Assembly (NCBI GenBank): GCA_900547765.1
Contig: URIA01000002.1
Location: 1 to 64,000, forward strand
Reading direction: 5' to 3'
Length of the DNA stretch: 64,000 nucleotides
Source of the DNA: an uncultured Collinsella sp.
GTDB lineage: Bacteria > Actinomycetota > Coriobacteriia > Coriobacteriales > Coriobacteriaceae
Part shown: in pieces, positions 45,621 through 54,798 of the stretch
How positions within the stretch are numbered: the stretch's first letter is position 1
Layout of the letters: the number at the start of each line of letters is the position of its first letter
Translations under genes and position numbers: made by a program
Notes under the pieces: generated by a model
What the model saw: the letters and a program-made list of their open reading frames with translations, nothing else
Told to the model about the DNA's origin: nothing
Databases searched by the model: none

Positions 45621-46499
45621 ATGAACAAGCCGAGTGTTTCTGCTGGTGTCGTTGCCGGCGTTGCCCTGGGAGCCGCGGCACTTGGTGCGGCCGCCGTCGC
45701 TGTTCGCGCTGCCTGTCTGCAGGTCGCGAGGACCCGCAATGGGCTGGCGCGTGTAAAGCGCGTGCACGATGAGGGCGGCGACGAAGTCCGCGTATTGGTT
45801 CAAGGCGGCGTCTACCAAAGCGCGAGTTACGTTGGCGAGCGCTGGGCGGAGCCCGTCTTTGCGTACTATCGCGCGTTTGACGACGTGTTTGAGGCCGAGG
45901 ATGCGATGCGCGACGCTTATGGTCACGGTATCAGCCGTATGCTTATGCTAGGTGGCGGCGGGTTTGCCTATCCCAAATATGCGCTGGTGTCGCACGAGGG
46001 CTTGCGTATGGACGTTATCGAGTATGACGGAGAGATAACGCGCTTGGCGCGCCGTTGGTTCTACCTGGACGAGCTGGAGCGCGCGGTGGGCGACCGCCTG
46101 CGGGTGATTACCGCCGAGGCTCGCTCGTATCTGGGTGTGACGAGCGTGGGCCATCGTCGCTACGACGTGGTCGTGAGCGATTGCTTTGGCGGTGCCGAGC
46201 CCGTTCGCGAGCTGGCGACGGTTGAGGCGCTGCGCCTGGTGCGAGGCAGCCTGAACCCCGGGGGTATCTACGTGGCCAATATTGTGAGCGCAAACGAGGG
46301 GAGCGATGTGACGTTCCTTCGCGACTGCGCTGCCACGGCACTCGAGGTATTCGTCCACGCCTGGGTGGTCCCATGTGGCGATGCGAAGTTCGGCGGCGAG
46401 GAAAACTACCTGCTCATCGCCAGCGACGGCGACTACGCCTTTGCCGAAGCCGTGCCCTTCGACACCGACTTCCTCGGCACCGTTCTTCACGACAAGTAA
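45621..46499 (+). CDS. spermidine-synthase-fold (SpeE-like) protein
   Basis: A 292-residue protein with a hydrophobic Ala/Val-rich N-terminal segment (about 7-32) that may anchor it, then a Rossmann SAM/aminopropyltransferase fold: MLMLGGGGFAYPK, MDVIEYDGEI, YDVVVSDCFGG and LRLVRGSLNPGGIYVANIVS. The active-site Asp and polyamine residues of true SpeE are not all evident, so it may be a methyltransferase-like relative. It begins immediately after elp3 with AAAAGGAGC upstream and is likely co-translated. Confidence 0.78.
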   Translation: MNKPSVSAGVVAGVALGAAALGAAAVAVRAACLQVARTRNGLARVKRVHDEGGDEVRVLVQGGVYQSASYVGERWAEPVFAYYRAFDDVFEAEDAMRDAYGHGISRMLMLGGGGFAYPKYALVSHEGLRMDVIEYDGEITRLARRWFYLDELERAVGDRLRVITAEARSYLGVTSVGHRRYDVVVSDCFGGAEPVRELATVEALRLVRGSLNPGGIYVANIVSANEGSDVTFLRDCAATALEVFVHAWVVPCGDAKFGGEENYLLIASDGDYAFAEAVPFDTDFLGTVLHDK

Positions 46500-46526
46500 G
46501 TCTCCCCGTCCCAAAAAAGACTGGTC

Positions 46527-48971
46527 TTAGGCGTGGTCGCGCCAGCTGCGGACACGCTGCTTCATACCCTCGATGTCGAGCACGCCTTCGGCAAAGCCCT
46601 TGCGCACGAGCTCTTCGGGAACAAACTCGTCGTAGCGGTCAAAGTAAGGCACCTCGCCAGGATAGACGAGCTCGATGGGATCGAAGTCCTTCTCGGCCTC
46701 GGTGGCGAGCACCTCAAAGAACGTCTCCTCGTCGGCCTTCATCTTAAACTGCATAAAGTACGGGCGTGACGGATCGAGCCCGCGAAGGCCCAGCTCAGCG
46801 GCGCATTTGATTTTAAGCATGCGCTCGAGTGCTAGGAAGGCGTAGCTGCCCAACCAGGGGAAGAGCACCCAGGTATCGCCGCCCAGGTTGATGAGCGGTT
46901 TAGTTCCCGCGCCCGAAATCTCGGCGGTATGACGAGCCTGCGCCAAACGAGCCCGTGCGTTACCCATAAGGTACGGATATGTTGCGTGCTCAGTGAGCGC
47001 TTGGCGCATGCGCTCGAGCACATGCGTGTTAATGTCTCCAGGGCAGTCGCCAAAGTAGGCCGGCACACGGCCCTTGACCTGCGTGGCAAAGACAGTATGG
47101 CGCTTCCAGTCCACTTCCTCGACAATCCAGCAGTGTCCGGCGATGGCGATGCGCTCACCGGGCGGGGGCGGATTAACGATCGTGCCCAGCTCGGCCGATT
47201 CGCTGCGAACGGTAAACTCCTCGTTTTCCTGGAACACGGCGTAGAACTTAAAGTTGTTGATGATGCGCTCGCCCGCGAGGCCCACGATGAGCCCACCGCC
47301 CTCGGTGACCTGGATATGGTCGATCTTAATGAGGTGATGTAGCAGCACACGGTAATCGTCTGCCGAGACACGGTGGAAATAGCTGAGCGTGAGCACGCGT
47401 TGGGCAAGTTCGGCCGGCGTGAGCTCGCCGGTGCTGGCGAGGGTCGACATAGTCTGGTGATAGAGCAGGCTGTAGGGGAGACGATCGAGCTCAGGCGGCT
47501 CGACCCACTTTTCCTCGCGATAGAGTTGTACGAGCGCGATACCCTGCAGGAGCTTCCAGGGAATGGTTTCGGGCATCATCGTGCGCGGCTCGGGTTCTTC
47601 CTCACGCATGACAAACCACATCTCGGGCGGAAGGTCGCGACGGCCTGTGCGCCCCATGCGCTGCAAAAAGGAGCTGACGGTAAACGGCGCATCGATCTGA
47701 AATGCACGCTCCAGGCGGCCGATATCGATACCGAGCTCCAACGTAGAGGTGGTGACGGTTGTCTGCGTCTGCTCCTCGTCGCGCATGAGCTCCTCGGCCG
47801 TCTCGCGTAGCGATGCCGAAAGATTGCCGTGATGGATGAGAAAGCGGTCGGGCTCGTGCCGGCTCTCGCAGTAGCTGCGCAGCATGGAGCACACGGCCTC
47901 TGCCTCCTCGCGCGAGTTGGCAAAGACCAGGCACTTGCGGCCGCGGGTGTGTTCGAAGATATAGCCCATGCCGGGGTCGGCGTTGTCTGGTGCTGTGTCG
48001 GTGGGGCTGAGAAGCGCCTGCTCGGTCGCTCGCGGGATGTCGACTTCGCCCTCGGGGGCCGAGGAAGTTTGGCGGTCCTTGGGAGTGGCCTTGCCCCGTG
48101 CCCGCTCACGACGTTGACGGCGCTCCTCTTGTGTGAGCTGTCCGCTGTGACGCATGTCTTGGGCGCCGGCGGGCAGTGCCGCGGATGCCGCCGCCTCGAT
48201 GCGCTCGCACGCAAGCACTTCGGCCTCTTGAGGACCTGTGCCCATGAATCCCCGCTGCTGTGCCTGAGGACCCGAGTTGTAGAAGTGCTCCATGGAGATG
48301 CGCCACACGCGACGCGGCTCCTCAAAACGGGGGATAACGCAGTCGCGTCCCGTTCCCTGTGAGAGAAAAGCGCCCGTGCGCTCGGGGTCGCCGATGGTAG
48401 CGGAAAGGCCAATGCGACGGGGCTGCACGCCTGCCATGCGCGACAGGCGCTCAATAAGGCAGAGCGTCTGCCCGCCTCGATCGCCGCGCATAAGCGAATG
48501 GACCTCGTCAATGACCACATAGCGCAGGTCGCAGAACATGCGCGGGATCGCCATATGCTTATGGATCAGGAGTGCCTCGAGCGACTCGGGCGTAATCTGA
48601 AGGATGCCGCTCGGTTTTTTGATGAGCTTAGCCTTGTGCGATTGCGAGACGTCGCCATGCCAGTGCCAGACGGGGATGTTGGCTTCTCCGCACAGGTCAT
48701 TGAGACGGACGAACTGATCATTGATGAGTGCCTTGAGGGGGCCGATGTAGAGGGCGCCAACGCTTGCGGGCGGGTTCTCCCAAAACTCGGTCAGGATGGG
48801 AAAGAAGGCTGCCTCGGTTTTGCCGGAAGCTGTGGATGCCGTTAGGAGCACATTGTCTTGTGTGTTAAAGATGGCATCTGCCGCCGCAACCTGAATGGAG
48901 CGCAGACTCTCCCAATCGTGGGAGTAGATGAAGTCTTGGATAAACGGAGCATATCTGTCAAAGGCGTTCAC
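46527..48971 (-). CDS. Lhr/BrxHI-like DEAD/DEAH-box helicase
   Basis: An 814-residue SF2 helicase with an Lhr-type layout. Walker A TASTASGKTE, motif Ia IGPLKALIND, motif II DEVHS, LSATIGDPER, a long linker (about 310-395), VFANSREEAE and MGRTGRRD motifs, and a long C-terminal region. The GTG start at 48971 has an AGGAGG site six bases upstream. It is the last gene of an operon with a BREX-type ATPase and a TerB-domain protein. BrxHI of BREX type 2 is also Lhr-like, so the system may be defence-related. It most likely unwinds or translocates along DNA. Confidence 0.88.
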   Translation of the reverse strand: MNAFDRYAPFIQDFIYSHDWESLRSIQVAAADAIFNTQDNVLLTASTASGKTEAAFFPILTEFWENPPASVGALYIGPLKALINDQFVRLNDLCGEANIPVWHWHGDVSQSHKAKLIKKPSGILQITPESLEALLIHKHMAIPRMFCDLRYVVIDEVHSLMRGDRGGQTLCLIERLSRMAGVQPRRIGLSATIGDPERTGAFLSQGTGRDCVIPRFEEPRRVWRISMEHFYNSGPQAQQRGFMGTGPQEAEVLACERIEAAASAALPAGAQDMRHSGQLTQEERRQRRERARGKATPKDRQTSSAPEGEVDIPRATEQALLSPTDTAPDNADPGMGYIFEHTRGRKCLVFANSREEAEAVCSMLRSYCESRHEPDRFLIHHGNLSASLRETAEELMRDEEQTQTTVTTSTLELGIDIGRLERAFQIDAPFTVSSFLQRMGRTGRRDLPPEMWFVMREEEPEPRTMMPETIPWKLLQGIALVQLYREEKWVEPPELDRLPYSLLYHQTMSTLASTGELTPAELAQRVLTLSYFHRVSADDYRVLLHHLIKIDHIQVTEGGGLIVGLAGERIINNFKFYAVFQENEEFTVRSESAELGTIVNPPPPGERIAIAGHCWIVEEVDWKRHTVFATQVKGRVPAYFGDCPGDINTHVLERMRQALTEHATYPYLMGNARARLAQARHTAEISGAGTKPLINLGGDTWVLFPWLGSYAFLALERMLKIKCAAELGLRGLDPSRPYFMQFKMKADEETFFEVLATEAEKDFDPIELVYPGEVPYFDRYDEFVPEELVRKGFAEGVLDIEGMKQRVRSWRDHA

Positions 48972-49052
48972 GGGGCCTCCTCTCAAAAACGAATCTCTCA
49001 ACGCGGCTGGCAACGGCTTGCTGCATTGCTGCTTCAACGTTTGCCCAGATAA

Positions 49053-49089
49053 AACCTGCCAAAATAAACCTGTCCCGTTTTGGCAGGTT
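49053..49089. repeat. perfect 12-bp hairpin overlapping the ATPase stop codon
   Basis: AACCTGCCAAAA (49053-49064) pairs with TTTTGGCAGGTT (49078-49089); the loop is TAAACCTGTCCCG. The right arm overlaps the last codon and stop of the ATPase gene. In the minus transcript it lies between ATPase and helicase genes and could set their relative expression. Confidence 0.6.
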
Positions 49090-50392
49090 AGATGGTGAAT
49101 TCGGCGAAGTTGCGGTCACCGTCTGCAGCGCCGGTGTCGCCTGTTGCGGCTGCCGGCGCCAGCGCGTCGCCGCCGACGCTTTGCAGCAGCTCCGCCACAT
49201 TTGCATCGGGGTTCTGACACAGGATATCGAGCAGCTCGATAAAGTCACGGATGACCTCACGCGGCGTTAAGTGCGTATCGGCTCCCACGCGGCCAAACTC
49301 AATCTTGAGAAAGCCCACCAAGTCGTTCTCGGTAAGCGTGGGTGTCCAGCCAAAGTAGCCGGCATGGATCTGCATGAGTTTTTCGATGAGCACCAGCAGT
49401 TCCTCATAGGTGAGTGGCTGCAGGCGGATGATGGGCGCGAGCATGTCCTTAAGGTCCTCGCGCGCAAAGCGGCCCTGAGCGAGTCGGCTGCGCAGGGCTT
49501 CGTAGGAGAACATGCCGCGGCGGCGGTCTTCGATGGAGGTTGGCGTGCCGCCCATGATTATGCCCAGGTACTGCGCTTTGCCCTGGAGCGTGTCGTTGTA
49601 CATGGTCAAGATCTTCTCGTAGTTGTATTGGCGCGTGATCGCGTTGGGAATCTTGTACAGATTCACGAGCTCGTCGATGAGCACCAGCATGCCCTTGTAG
49701 CCGCTGCAGACCAAAAAGCGCGCAATGAGCTTAACGTAGTCGTACCAGTCGTCATCGCTGATGATGGTCGAGGAGCCCAGCTCGGCGCGTGCCTCACTCT
49801 TGGTGCGGTACTCGCCGCGAATCCATTTGGTCACGCGGCTCATGGCTTCTTCGTCGCCCTCGGATACTGCCGCGCGGTAGCGGCGGAGCATGCGGGCGAA
49901 GTCGAAGCCGTGGACCATTTCCTCGAGCGGGGCCAGTTGGGCATTGACGGCAGACTCATCGGCATCGGCACACGAGGCGACCCAGCGATCCAGGATAAGG
50001 TTGAGCGCACCGCCCTCGGGGCGCGTTTTAGTCGATATGTTGCGGATGAGCTCACGGTAGGTGGCAAGGCCCTGTCCCTGGCCGCCCTGCAGGCGGCGCT
50101 CAGGGGATAGGTCGGCATCGGCCACGACGAATCCCTCGCCCATGGCGTGCGTGCGGATGGTCTGGAGCAAAAAGCTCTTGCCGGCTCCGTAGCGACCGAC
50201 CAGAAAGCGGAAGCTTGCGCCGCCGCCGGCGATGAGACTCAGGTCGGTGAGCAGGGCGCGGATCTCGACCTCGCGTCCTACAGTGATATAGGGAAGGCCG
50301 ATGCGCGGGACCACGCCGCCCTTGAGCGAGTTGAGAATGACGGCAGCGACGCGCTTGGGCACGCGGGGTGCTGCGGATGCGTTATCACTCAT
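49088..50392 (-). CDS. BREX-type ATP-binding protein (DUF2791, BrxD-like)
   Basis: A 434-residue P-loop ATPase. Walker A is GRYGAGKSFLL (about residue 67), Walker B GMLVLIDELVNL (about 238). The N-terminal GREVEI and central ITRQYNYEKILTMYNDTLQG segments, and C-terminal LTPREVIRDFIELLDIL, fit the DUF2791/BREX ATP-binding family that includes BrxD. The start overlaps the stop of the TerB-domain gene by eight bases. No PglX methyltransferase, PglZ phosphatase, BrxL or PglW gene is seen in the window, so it is not part of a classical BREX set here. Confidence 0.88.
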   Translation of the reverse strand: MSDNASAAPRVPKRVAAVILNSLKGGVVPRIGLPYITVGREVEIRALLTDLSLIAGGGASFRFLVGRYGAGKSFLLQTIRTHAMGEGFVVADADLSPERRLQGGQGQGLATYRELIRNISTKTRPEGGALNLILDRWVASCADADESAVNAQLAPLEEMVHGFDFARMLRRYRAAVSEGDEEAMSRVTKWIRGEYRTKSEARAELGSSTIISDDDWYDYVKLIARFLVCSGYKGMLVLIDELVNLYKIPNAITRQYNYEKILTMYNDTLQGKAQYLGIIMGGTPTSIEDRRRGMFSYEALRSRLAQGRFAREDLKDMLAPIIRLQPLTYEELLVLIEKLMQIHAGYFGWTPTLTENDLVGFLKIEFGRVGADTHLTPREVIRDFIELLDILCQNPDANVAELLQSVGGDALAPAAATGDTGAADGDRNFAEFTI

Positions 50393-52145
50393 GGTCTAGG
50401 TATCCTCTCACGTCTGCTTCGTAGTCCTCGATAATGTGCGGTCCTGCTGCGCCAAATTCAATTACGGTGTCACCCACCAGGTCAAAGAGCGCCTCGTTGA
50501 TGGTATCGACGAGCATGTCCTCGCTCTGGCCCGACCTCTCCACTGCCGATGCCGTCTGTGCCACGTTCTGCTCGAGCAGTGCGTGAAGGAAGGCATCTGC
50601 GGCGGGCGCGAGTTCGGTTGCGGTGCCAGCGGGTGCAGTCGATACGACCGCTGGCGTCGGTGCGAGGAGCGGTGCCACGACGCCAAACTGTTCGGTGGAA
50701 ATGGTTGGCTCGTCGGCTTCGTTGCGCTCCGTGGGCGTCGCGATCGGCTCGGTCATCACGTCGGCCGCGGGCTTGGCTTCCGGCTGCTCGGAGCCTGCCT
50801 CATCGACCTCTGCGAGTATATCGTCCTCGCGCTCTTCGTCGATTAAAAGTGCTTCGCGCGTTTGCGCAGCGGCGCTCCGAATGTGCCCCAGCTGAGTCAG
50901 GTCGATATCGATCTTGACGGGCTGGTGCGCGGCGTCCCACGAAAGCCATGCCACGATCTCGTCATCGATGATCTTGGCCAGATATTTGGGGACCTTCTCC
51001 TCCTTCAGGGGATGGGTGGGGTCTAGGGCCAGGCGCAGGCGTTGGTCGCAGGCGCGCATCATCTCACCGAGCTTGCTGCTTTTTTGTCTGCTGCCGTGGA
51101 TGCGCATGCATTCCCAAAAGCCATTTTGGCAGCGGTAGATGTGAATGGGGTCCAGGCGATATTCGCAGTCCTCGTGGCGCTCGGGCGCAAAGAACACGGC
51201 CGAGGCAAACATGGTGTAGGGCATGGCCGTCTCCTCCCCAAACAAGCTCGCTACGATGCCGGTCTTTCGGTGCGTGTCATAGTAGCGCGCCATACGGACA
51301 TACACGGCGCATGCCACGTGGCGCAGGTCGCGATGGTGGGAACGGTCGAGCCGTGAGTTATTCAGGTTGTACGTGGAGAGGGCGTTTATAGCGGTCATGA
51401 GTCGCTCCTCGCCTGCCTCGTCGGGCGGAAGGGGGAGCGTGGGCTCGGAGGTTTTGCGACGCTTGGGGACTTGGGCCGACGGCGTCGGTGTAGGTGCAAG
51501 GTCTCGAGCCGCGCGGCGCAGCTCGATGAGGGCGTTGTCGAACATGACGGTTTTAGAGTCGCGAAGCAGCTTGGGGTCGAGTCCGTGGAACACGGCGTAG
51601 TCCTGCAGCCACACGCGTGCAAACCGATCGATGCCGGGCTCGAAGGCGCGGTAGGCATCCCAAAAGGCCTTGATTTTGTTAAAACCATCGAGTGGGTCAT
51701 CTACGCCAATGCCACAGATCAGCTCATAGAGATACAGGAAGGCAAAGGACGTAGACGTTTCCTCGACGGTTCCGCGGCGCACTTGTGCACGCCAGGTAAA
51801 ATAGCCACGCAACTGCCGATCGCTCATGGCGTTATAGGTGGGAAAGTACGACTTGAACGTACCGTTGTAGGGGCAGTCGTCCTCAAAGTCGGCCATCAGC
51901 AGGCCTTGGCGGTAGAAAAGCTCGGCTTCCGAAAGCCAGCGACCCGCGCCGCCTTTGGGGTCATCCTGCCAGCGCGATATCTCGCGCATCTTGCGGTATT
52001 GGTCGGGAAGGAAGTTCTGCATCTGACGACCGGTTTTGAGAATTGGCTCGTCAGCATAGACTTCGTTTGAGAAGCGAGCAGACTGATGGGTCCGGGCCTC
52101 GGCCATAATGCGCTCGATGAGCATCTTGATGTCCTGGTCGGCCAC
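50385..52145 (-). CDS. TerB-N/TerB-C domain protein
   Basis: A 586-residue protein. The N-terminal half (about 25-220) fits the TerB-N domain (SRWQDDPKGGAGRWLSEAE, FEDDCPYNGTFKSYFPTYNAMSDRQLRGYFTWRAQVRRG, YLYELICGIGVDDP). The middle and second half (about 265-455) resemble the helical TerB-C region; the last 130 residues form an acidic low-complexity linker and short C-terminal helix. TerB proteins come from tellurite-resistance and phage-response systems and bind metal or membranes. It starts the operon (GTG with GAGGAGG upstream) with the BREX-type ATPase and helicase. Confidence 0.82.
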   Translation of the reverse strand: MADQDIKMLIERIMAEARTHQSARFSNEVYADEPILKTGRQMQNFLPDQYRKMREISRWQDDPKGGAGRWLSEAELFYRQGLLMADFEDDCPYNGTFKSYFPTYNAMSDRQLRGYFTWRAQVRRGTVEETSTSFAFLYLYELICGIGVDDPLDGFNKIKAFWDAYRAFEPGIDRFARVWLQDYAVFHGLDPKLLRDSKTVMFDNALIELRRAARDLAPTPTPSAQVPKRRKTSEPTLPLPPDEAGEERLMTAINALSTYNLNNSRLDRSHHRDLRHVACAVYVRMARYYDTHRKTGIVASLFGEETAMPYTMFASAVFFAPERHEDCEYRLDPIHIYRCQNGFWECMRIHGSRQKSSKLGEMMRACDQRLRLALDPTHPLKEEKVPKYLAKIIDDEIVAWLSWDAAHQPVKIDIDLTQLGHIRSAAAQTREALLIDEEREDDILAEVDEAGSEQPEAKPAADVMTEPIATPTERNEADEPTISTEQFGVVAPLLAPTPAVVSTAPAGTATELAPAADAFLHALLEQNVAQTASAVERSGQSEDMLVDTINEALFDLVGDTVIEFGAAGPHIIEDYEADVRGYLDHE

Positions 52146-52181
52146 CGCTCCTCCTCTCGAACGCAGCTACGGTGACCTCAT

Positions 52182-52187
52182 ATCATA
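52182..52187 (-). promoter_or_regulatory. possible -10 of the TerB-ATPase-helicase operon
   Basis: Minus-strand TATGAT 37 bases before the GTG start, with only a weak CGAACA 17 bases further upstream. Tentative. Confidence 0.35.
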
Positions 52188-52232
52188 GCACAGCATCAAA
52201 CAGGTGTTCGAGATACCGCTGCGTTGATAGAT

Positions 52233-52949
52233 TTAGAACAGGAGGGCATAGATGACGGCTATGACAACGGAGGGGAGCATATTGGCCGTGCGGAAGGTCT
52301 GAGGACGGATGAGGTTGACTCCGACGCAGAAGATGAGCATAGAGCCCACGAGCGATAGGCTGTCGAGGGCGGCGGCGGTCATGATGGGGGAGAGCGCGCC
52401 GGCAAACAGCGTGATCGTCCCCTGGAACACGGCGACGGGCAGGGCGGAGAAAATGCAGCCGCGGCCAAGCGACGCCGTCATGGTGCAGACGATGATGCAG
52501 TCCAATGCGCCTTTCAGGGCAAGCGTTGACCAGTCACCGAGCAGACCGTCCTGGATCGATCCCACAATGGCCATGGCGCCGATACACACGGTGAGTGAAG
52601 TCGAGACGAAAGCGTTGGTGAACTCGTTATCGCCCTCGCTGCCGGTTTTGCGCTTGAGCCATTCGCCAAGGTTTTCAATGGCGGCCTCCAAGTTGATGGC
52701 CTCGCCGATGAGCGAGCCGAGGGCGAACGAGACAATGAGCATGGTGGTACCGGTGGTCGCCAGCGCCTTTCCATCGATGATGAGCATCTTTTGCATGGTG
52801 CCGCCAAGGCCGATAAACAGGACGCACAGCCCCGATGCTTTCATGAGCGTGTCTTGGATGCGCGGTGTGATGAAGCGGCCGCCCGCTAATCCCAAAAGAC
52901 CGCCCGCAACTAAAAGCACAACGTTGATGATTGTTCCCAAGCCCGGCAT
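52233..52949 (-). CDS. DUF554 membrane protein
   Basis: A 238-residue protein with about seven hydrophobic segments and the Gly-rich DUF554 features (GTIINVVLLVAGGLLGL, GLCVLFIGLGG, STSLTVCIGAMAIVGSIQDG). Probably an integral membrane transporter of unknown substrate. AGGAGGG lies just before the ATG. Transcribed alone on the minus strand. Confidence 0.9.
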   Translation of the reverse strand: MPGLGTIINVVLLVAGGLLGLAGGRFITPRIQDTLMKASGLCVLFIGLGGTMQKMLIIDGKALATTGTTMLIVSFALGSLIGEAINLEAAIENLGEWLKRKTGSEGDNEFTNAFVSTSLTVCIGAMAIVGSIQDGLLGDWSTLALKGALDCIIVCTMTASLGRGCIFSALPVAVFQGTITLFAGALSPIMTAAALDSLSLVGSMLIFCVGVNLIRPQTFRTANMLPSVVIAVIYALLF

Positions 52950-53067
52950 GAGCCCTCCTGTATTGATGCCAACGTGGCAATCGTAGCAGAACGAAATGCG
53001 AGGCACATCGCGACTCATCTAATACGTTATATAAGTGGTGTTAGGAATGATGCGCAGCATTTAAGCC

Positions 53068-54498
53068 TCAGGTGGTTGTCGGGACATAGGGATAGTAGTC
53101 AAAGCGCAGTGTCATAAGCCGCTGTGGGGATTCAATAGCCGCGGCGATGATATTGGCATCGCGGGCACGATCAAACCCTTCGAGTTCGATCTGATACGAG
53201 ACGTCTTGCATAATGTCCAGACGTCGCCAGGCTAGGAGTGTGTCACCATCGAATTCCAAGGTCTTGCCTCCGTCTGGAGCAACGGCGTATAGACGCAGCT
53301 TGGCGGTGGTTGCGGGGTCGACAACCGTGACCTTTTTAATTTCGTTTCGAGTATTCTTGGCGCCCAACAAGGTGAGCAGTGTTGGGGCCACGACCTCGCC
53401 CGATGGCAAAAAGACGACTTCGATGGATTCAGGAAATGCGATGATGGCCGACTTGCGGACGGGCTGATTGGCGGCGGCAACTTCGATGTTCGCAGCGTCG
53501 ATGACCTCTGTGTGGTCGAGCGCGGCAAGCACGCAGCAGTTACCTTCATCGATCTCTTGAGGATCAGCAAGCCCCAGACTGTCTGCGAGCTCGGGATCGT
53601 TTGGATCGTTAGCGGGCTCATTCGGTGCTTCGAAAGAAGCTGGGACGCTGTTTGTCGGCGACGGCGTGTCGCCCGCACCTGCTTCTTTGTCCGCGTTCTC
53701 TTCTTGTATGGTTGCGTTGATGGGTTCGTCGTTTGAGGGGAGCGTCTTGGCGTCAAGCGCGGAGGGGATAATTCCGATGGCTCCTGATCCGTTTCACTCC
53801 ATTTCGAGAAGCGCCGGGTCGGCAAGAATGCGTTGCCTGCTTTGCGCGTGGGCATCGATTTCAATAGGGCCTGCCTCTATCCCTCGTGTAAGGCTGAGTG
53901 ATCCGGCTGGCTTCTCGAAATGAGCGTCTGTGTCTTTGGTGCTGACGGCGTAGAACAGCAGGGACGCTTCTCCCGCCGCGATGGCATCGGTGTCGGCTTT
54001 GGTCAACCGCAACGATGCCGTGAATGAGAGGGTGGGCTGCGTGTCGTCTGCATTCGCGGCGGCGCAGCCCAGACATATACCGCCTCCTTTCTCGAAAAAC
54101 GCACCGTCGAAGGCGACCTTCGCTCCGTTCGCCGAGTCATCGATCGAAGCGATGTCGATGTGCAGCTCTAAATTGCATGGATCGCCATCTGCGTCGAGCA
54201 CAACCGAGCGCCACGTGCAGACGGCGTACCCCGCCTGGGAGCCGTTTGCCTTGTTCGAACGATTGATATCCACGACTATCGAACCGTCCGTATTACGACG
54301 AAGGCATCCCGAGGTTGAGATTGCAGCCTGTGCGATCGAAAAACGCTTGCACGCAATGGCGCTCGACGGATTTGATGCGGAGCTTAGGGCTGCTGGTAAG
54401 GAGTCTGCCATGACGGGAGTCGCCCAAGCGGCGACAGGCGTTCCGGTTGCGAGCGCGCCGCAGAGTGCGACGACGGGCAAAAGGTTCTTCGATGCCAT
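53068..54498 (-). pseudogene. secreted protein gene interrupted by an in-frame UGA
   Basis: Two ORFs lie in the same reading frame on the minus strand, separated by one TGA at 53796-53794. The first (54498-53797) has a signal peptide (about 1-27) and a beta-rich domain of about 200 residues, ending EME. The second runs 240 further codons without a stop (NGSGAIGIIPSALDAK..., then an acidic Pro/Asn/Glu linker and another beta-rich domain to TTT) and has no credible start of its own. The whole would be 476 residues with the TGA most simply a mutated TGG (Trp). Whether it is a pseudogene, a sequencing error or a recoded codon cannot be told. Confidence 0.75.
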
Positions 54499-54516
54499 GG
54501 GGTCTCCTTAGCTAAT

Positions 54517-54798
54517 TTAGTGCGGCCTGTCCGTGTTTTGTTTCTGGCTGCGTTTGATGTGCAGGCCGAGGCTGGCGGTTCCCGCGCCTGCTGCTGTGGC
54601 GCCTGCTGCCAAGAGCCATCGTCCATCGCCTGTCTGCGCCAATGGTTCCTCGCGGTTGCCGCGGTCGAGCCCCGAGAGGTCGACCGTCACTTGCGTGGCG
54701 GCCTGCGCCTGTTCTTGCTGGGCAAAGGCCATGGCTGGGCCAAACGCTAGGATGCTGACGGCGGCGGCCAGGGCGACGGCCTTATGCCGTGTGCGCAC
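54517..54798 (-). CDS. small cell-wall-anchored protein with LAXTG sorting signal
   Basis: A 93-residue protein (GTG 54798; TTG 54828 is an alternative). Signal peptide about 1-26, a short mature part with TQVTVDLSGLD, sorting motif LAQTG at 53-57, hydrophobic segment about 60-80 and a basic tail (IKRSQKQ). It is expected to be anchored by a class E-type sortase. Its start overlaps the end of the upstream gene. In Gram-positive csc/WxL loci a similarly small sorted protein accompanies larger surface proteins. Confidence 0.7.
   Translation of the reverse strand: MRTRHKAVALAAAVSILAFGPAMAFAQQEQAQAATQVTVDLSGLDRGNREEPLAQTGDGRWLLAAGATAAGAGTASLGLHIKRSQKQNTDRPH

Noticed and set aside
46527..52145. 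Complete BREX system
   Set aside because: Only BrxD-like and BrxHI-like genes are present; the methyltransferase, phosphatase, protease and kinase genes of BREX are missing on both sides.
53790..53800. Selenocysteine at the in-frame TGA
   Set aside because: No hairpin with the needed loop directly follows the codon, the context is not that of a redox site, and no selenium gene is seen in the window.
53232..53864. 210-codon minus-strand ORF overlapping the interrupted surface gene
   Set aside because: It is out of frame with the surface gene, has a Ser/Arg/Pro-rich composition typical of shadow frames, and no ribosome site.
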